Shown: positions 61,111 through 64,000 of the stretch, one piece after another | Layout of the letters: each line of letters opens with the position of its first letter | Numbering within the stretch: position 1 is the first letter of the stretch | NCBI RefSeq assembly: GCF_000003815.2 | Contig: NC_049995.1 | Location: 4,769,213-4,833,212 of the forward strand | Reading direction: 5' to 3' | DNA from: Branchiostoma floridae | Lineage: Eukaryota; Chordata; Leptocardii; Amphioxiformes; Branchiostomatidae | DNA: 64,000 bases | Position numbers and translations under genes: made by a program | Notes under the pieces: model-generated | Told to the model about the DNA's origin: nothing | Databases searched by the model: none | The model's input: the letters and a program-made list of their open reading frames with translations, nothing else

Positions 61111-61926
61111 TACCCCCTTCACAATAGGCGCGATTCGATCGGAAGACTAGTTTACGAACTCTGAATGACATTTTCGTGAGTAAGACGTCCGGTGTTCTCA
61201 CGATCATCTTGCGATTTTTACGGATCGCCGGCAGTTTTCAGGAGTCTTACGACGGTCGCGGTGCAGCGAAACATGTTCTTAACATATGCGACTAGTCGAA
61301 GGAAATCTCCAAAATCGCACAGCTCGTTACCGAGTCGCAGATTGTGCGTACAAATCGTGCGTACCTTGCAAGGGTATCGGTCAATAGTCTTGCGTCAATC
61401 CAACGATTGAAGATCGATAGGCGAGCAAAGACATAGTTATTAATCATCGAACGCAAATCGGATGGCGAACGCCCGTCAGTTGGGCAACGTTCGGGCGACG
61501 TTCGCCCGACTTCCGTTTGTTTACAAANNNNNNNNNNNNNNNNNNNNNNNNNNNNNNNNNNNNNNNNNNNNNNNNNNNNNNNNNNNNNNNNNNNNNNNNN
61601 NNNNNNNNNNNNNNNNNNNNNNNNNNNNNNNNNNNNNNNNNNNNNNNNNNNNNNNNNNNNNNNNNNNNNNNNNNNNNNNNNNNNNNNNNNNNNNNNNNNN
61701 NNNNNNNNNNNNNNNNNNNNNNNNNNNNNNNTGTCCGCGTGCAAGAGGTCATGGGAGGTTTATTATCATAGATTTATTCACCGTCGATCTCACGAGCCTC
61801 GCGTATATGTGAGGGGGACAGTTTTGAGGCGAAAAATACGCAAGACCATCTTAAGATCTTAAAATCAGCCGACCTTCCTGCGATCGCGAAGAACGTCCGA
61901 AGATCGTATATAATGTGAAGGGGGTA
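61111..61926. mobile_element. Inverted-repeat element (TTA target) containing a gap
   Basis: TACCCCCTTCACAATAGGCG pairs with TAATGTGAAGGGGGTA; CGATTCGATCGGA and CCGAAGATCG also pair. TTA lies on both sides (61108-61110, 61927-61929). The N run 61528-61731 hides the centre. Confidence 0.75.
61528..61731. other. Assembly gap (204 N)
   Basis: A run of 204 N in the middle of an inverted-repeat element, where self-complementarity may have blocked assembly. Confidence 0.99.
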
Positions 61927-61939
61927 TTAGCACTTGTAA

Positions 61940-62990
61940 GGAATTTTATCACCATAGCAATTAGTACTAAATAGTAGTGTCTGCCAAGAAGGCCTCCAGA
62001 CGCTAAACAATGGAACAATGTTTGGTAAACAAAGTGTAGGAGCGACAGATGGCACACACGCGTGTGTCACGCTTTATCAAAAAAGGACTATTAATAGATA
62101 ACAGCCACGAAGTAAAATGCACGTCACTGGCTTAGTTTACTAAGGAACGAATGAGTACCTTTTAACGAAGTCCGGAACTATTGTTGTCACCTAATACCTT
62201 TTTTTTACCTCATCACCATGTTTGGCAGCAATAACAGTTGGAATATTTGGTAAACATTGCTACGTACGTGACAAATTGCATGTTTTGAGTTTGACATAAC
62301 GAGAAAGGATGAGCCTATTCATAGAGGTACAGTCATGAAGTAAAATGGACGTCACTGGCATAGTTTACTAAGAAACAGATACGTAGCTTTTAACAGTCCG
62401 GAACTCCGATATATTGTTGTCACACTTTCAACCTCTCCGTGTTTTATAAGTTGTAATCCGTGAAATATTTGGTAAACAGTTAGTACGTGACAAATTACTG
62501 GTTTGTTACAGTCACGATGTAAAATGCACGTCTCTGATAAAGTAGTTTACGTATAGACGAATGAGTAGCTTTTAACAGTCCGGAACTCCGACAGATTGTA
62601 ATCACCCGATACCTGTTCTATCTCATCGCCGTGATTTTTAACTAGCGGTTGTAACGTTAAGATATTTGGTTAACAGTTAGTACGTGACAAATAACAGATT
62701 TTGTTTCTGACATGAGGAGAAAAGACAAGATTATTTATAGAGTTACAGTCACGATGTAAAACAGAACGTCATTGGTCACGTTTGCCGTGAAAGAAATGAG
62801 TCGACATATTGTAGTTAACCTATACACTTCACTTGACAGTCGTATACATTGAAATATATGGTAAATAGACGGTACGTGACAACTCATATAGATTTTGTCT
62901 TTGGCATTGTTGAAAGACATGATTTATATAGTTACCGTCATGAAGTAAAACAGAACGTCGTTGGCATAGCATACCTAGAAATAAATTAAT
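61940..62990. repeat. Diverged tandem array, unit ~180-235 bp, about 5 copies
   Basis: Blocks recur in order: ATTTGGTAAACAGTTAGTAC, GTGACAAAT, TTACAGTCACGATGTAAAA, ACGTCACTGGC.TAGTTTAC, AGCTTTTAACAGTCCGGAAC. Copies of the GTAAAA block start near 62115, 62337, 62518, 62755 and 62943. A sixth relative is at 58790-59010, on the other side of the lectin exon. Confidence 0.75.
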
Positions 62991-62999
62991 AGCACGGAA

Positions 63000-64000
63000 A
63001 TCCGACATATTGTCCGGTCATCGGACAAACTCTCTTGTGTACTTGAACGCATATTATGAAAACTATTTCACTCAGTTTAAATGAATGCGCTCAACACATT
63101 ATACTTATTGTTGTTGTTGCTCACTTTGTAGTGCTTAGTGACGAATAGGTCAGCAAATTTCCTTGTTGTTACATCTATTGTAGCAGGGTATGTTTCTACA
63201 GTGGGGTTAGCCACTCCCCTAACACATTATACGGTAACATCTAAATATTATTTTGCTATACATTGCAAATTACACTTAATGTCATTCGTTGTATGTATTT
63301 CGTTTCCTTGAAAATTATTCAAATTCATCCAAAAAAATCTGTTTTAGACCATTTTCGCTGTTAGAATTTTTCAATAGTAACGTATACAATATGACAAATG
63401 TTTTCGTTTGCATAATGACATAAATATTTTAGATATGAGACTTAGAAAACACTTTTTATAAAGTGTTATGGGCGGCTGTCAAAAAGGATACGTAATACGA
63501 CAGACAATCTTAGATGTATTGTTGATATCGCGCCTTCTCAAGTCACCATACACTGACGACTAAGTCTTGGTTATTGGTTCTGTATTATACTGCTAATACC
63601 CTAAGCTGTCCTCAATCATGTTCTTTTGCATTCAATAGAACTGGTCATACTTCTGAAAAGAAAGAAAAGTTGACTGAAATTGCTGTGTCTATCCTATTTT
63701 GTGAAAGACCGGTAGTTCTTGTTATGTTCCACACTTAAATCAAGGGGTTTGAGTGGATCTGTGGCTGAGTGCTAACAACAGTTTAGTTCATAGCAAACTC
63801 TTGCTACAATCGCACAATGTAACAAGAAAGGGGACAGACAAAAAATTAAACAAATAGTGTAGAACAGTATAGAGTATGCCTGTTCCAGTCTGAAAGCTAA
63901 CTCTAAACTGTAACTTTGTAGGTTCGACTTCTTTTACTGAAACAGTGTAAGACGAAAGATCCAAATTTTCCAAAATGTGTGGGTTCTGTGATGTTAGGGA
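63000..64000. other. No gene seen; one duplicated block
   Basis: AT-rich. It contains the 63478-63570 relative of 57003-57100. The missing signal exon of the adhesion GPCR could lie here or beyond, but no convincing ATG-hydrophobic-donor exon was found. Confidence 0.4.

Overview
The window looks like a draft-assembly piece of an invertebrate chordate genome, most probably amphioxus (Branchiostoma). The reasons are intron-rich genes with GT-AG introns and lineage-specific receptor architectures, a very dense load of short inverted-repeat transposons (MITEs), SINEs and LINE pieces, and four runs of N (94-193, 4277-4575, 47575-47674, 61528-61731). The species is inferred; nothing in the sequence names it.

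Layout. 1-12900 is mostly repeats: a ~660 bp near-perfect palindrome beside the first gap, SINE and LINE remnants, MITEs, and one exon of a rhodopsin-type GPCR (5048-5255, minus). 12900-20750 holds more MITEs, a tRNA-like SINE and an almost complete non-LTR retrotransposon (ORF 15857-19141, minus). 20787-36696 (plus) is a 12-exon gene whose exons join in frame into an 811-residue receptor: signal segment, three Ig-like domains, one membrane helix, a long Ser/Thr-rich tail and a C-terminal Death domain. Its introns carry a 2.35 kb foldback element with an 8 bp target duplication and a 1,218 bp near-identical copy of one exon region. 40649-45235 (plus) is a tandem paralogue of seven exons and 528 residues, with three Ig-like domains and a membrane helix but a short PPPY-containing tail and no Death domain. 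48562-59446 (minus, convergent) is a 16-exon adhesion GPCR with a C-type lectin domain, a SUEL-type lectin domain, a hormone-receptor-like module, GAIN/GPS and seven membrane helices; its first (signal) exon was not found. 59450-64000 is repeats, including a diverged minisatellite also present next to the lectin exon.

How the genes may work together. The two Ig receptors share ectodomain signatures and a tail motif (LPxNLxxxDMIS) but differ in signalling output. One could recruit Death-domain adaptors; the other, lacking the domain, could be a decoy, partner or differently coupled receptor. The neighbouring lectin adhesion GPCR has EPN and WND sugar-binding motifs, so the locus is rich in putative recognition receptors. 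Ligands, and any functional link between them, are inference.
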